From positions 1-5,198 of the forward strand of contig JAAYHO010000088.1 in the NCBI GenBank assembly GCA_012735335.1: 5,198 nucleotides of DNA. Direction: 5' to 3'. Shown one piece after another: positions 5,103 to 5,198 of the stretch. The number at the start of each line of letters is the position of its first letter. Positions within the stretch are counted from its first letter, which is position 1. This DNA is from Gammaproteobacteria bacterium. Its GTDB lineage: Bacteria; Pseudomonadota; Gammaproteobacteria; Pseudomonadales; Pseudomonadaceae. The notes under the pieces were generated by a model. It was not told the origin of the DNA. It saw only the letters and a list, made by a program, of their open reading frames with translations, and ran no database searches. The position numbers and the translations under genes are program-made.

Positions 5103-5198
5103 GGCCACTTCCTTGCGTTTGGGCAGGCTCTGCACCAGCAGGTAACGCAGCAGTGCGCGGTAGGCCAGTACGCCCCGGGCGTTGGCTTCCAGTTGCGA
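5100..5198 (-). CDS. ParA-family ATPase of the chemotaxis operon, C-terminal 32 residues
   Basis: Only the end of the gene is present; it continues past the right edge. The frame read from 5198 gives a helical tail, LEANARGVLAYRALLRYLL, then VQSLPKRKEVA and TGA. ARG..AYR..LRYLL fits the last helix of ParA/Soj-like ATPases, where lines such as the A-R-G and A-Y-R pattern are common. No catalytic motif is inside the window, so the call leans on context: in pseudomonads parA stands directly before the parP-like cheW gene, with motC/motD further upstream. The expected role is ATP-dependent polar placement and segregation of chemosensory arrays (ParC-like). Confidence 0.75.
   Translation of the reverse strand, partial: SQLEANARGVLAYRALLRYLLVQSLPKRKEVA

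Overview
The window looks like chromosomal DNA of a high-GC gammaproteobacterium of the Pseudomonas / Halopseudomonas type. The main reason is the chemotaxis gene order parA - parP-like cheW - cheW - DUF2802, which matches the distal end of the polar-flagellum chemotaxis operon of pseudomonads. GC-rich codon use and REP-type intergenic repeats agree with this. All recognisable genes lie on the minus strand, so the biological reading order is from position 5198 down to 1.

Region A (5198-3464) is the tail of the chemotaxis operon. It holds the last 32 codons of a ParA-like polar-positioning ATPase, a 223-residue two-part CheW-like protein (ParP type), the canonical 159-residue adaptor CheW, and a 132-residue membrane-anchored coiled-coil protein with a C-terminal DUF2802 helix-turn-helix-like domain. 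ParA and the ParP-like protein are expected to place chemoreceptor arrays at the cell pole, and CheW couples receptors to CheA. The DUF2802 protein is a conserved neighbour of unknown role.

Region B (3463-3232) is a non-coding gap of about 230 bases with several strong hairpins that resemble dispersed intergenic repeats. No gene is supported there.

Region C (3231-2431) is one gene for a 266-residue dienelactone-hydrolase-family alpha/beta hydrolase with a signal peptide and an intact Cys-Asp-His triad.

Region D (2430-2134) is an intergenic stretch of about 300 bases. It holds four 24-25 base REP-like palindromes in alternating orientation, arranged as two back-to-back REPIN-like doublets. 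Next to the efflux operon start is a 50-base nested inverted repeat that overlaps a possible -10 box, a good candidate operator or leader structure.

Region E (2133-1) is an RND efflux operon: a periplasmic adaptor with a TolC-docking RLS motif, then the first 362 codons of an RND (HAE1-type) pump that starts with GTG and overlaps the adaptor stop by four bases. The rest of the pump lies beyond the left edge. No outer-membrane channel gene and no regulator are in the window.

I see no clear undescribed multi-gene system. The most interesting items are the REPIN-like tandem, the nested palindrome at the efflux promoter, and the DUF2802 protein.
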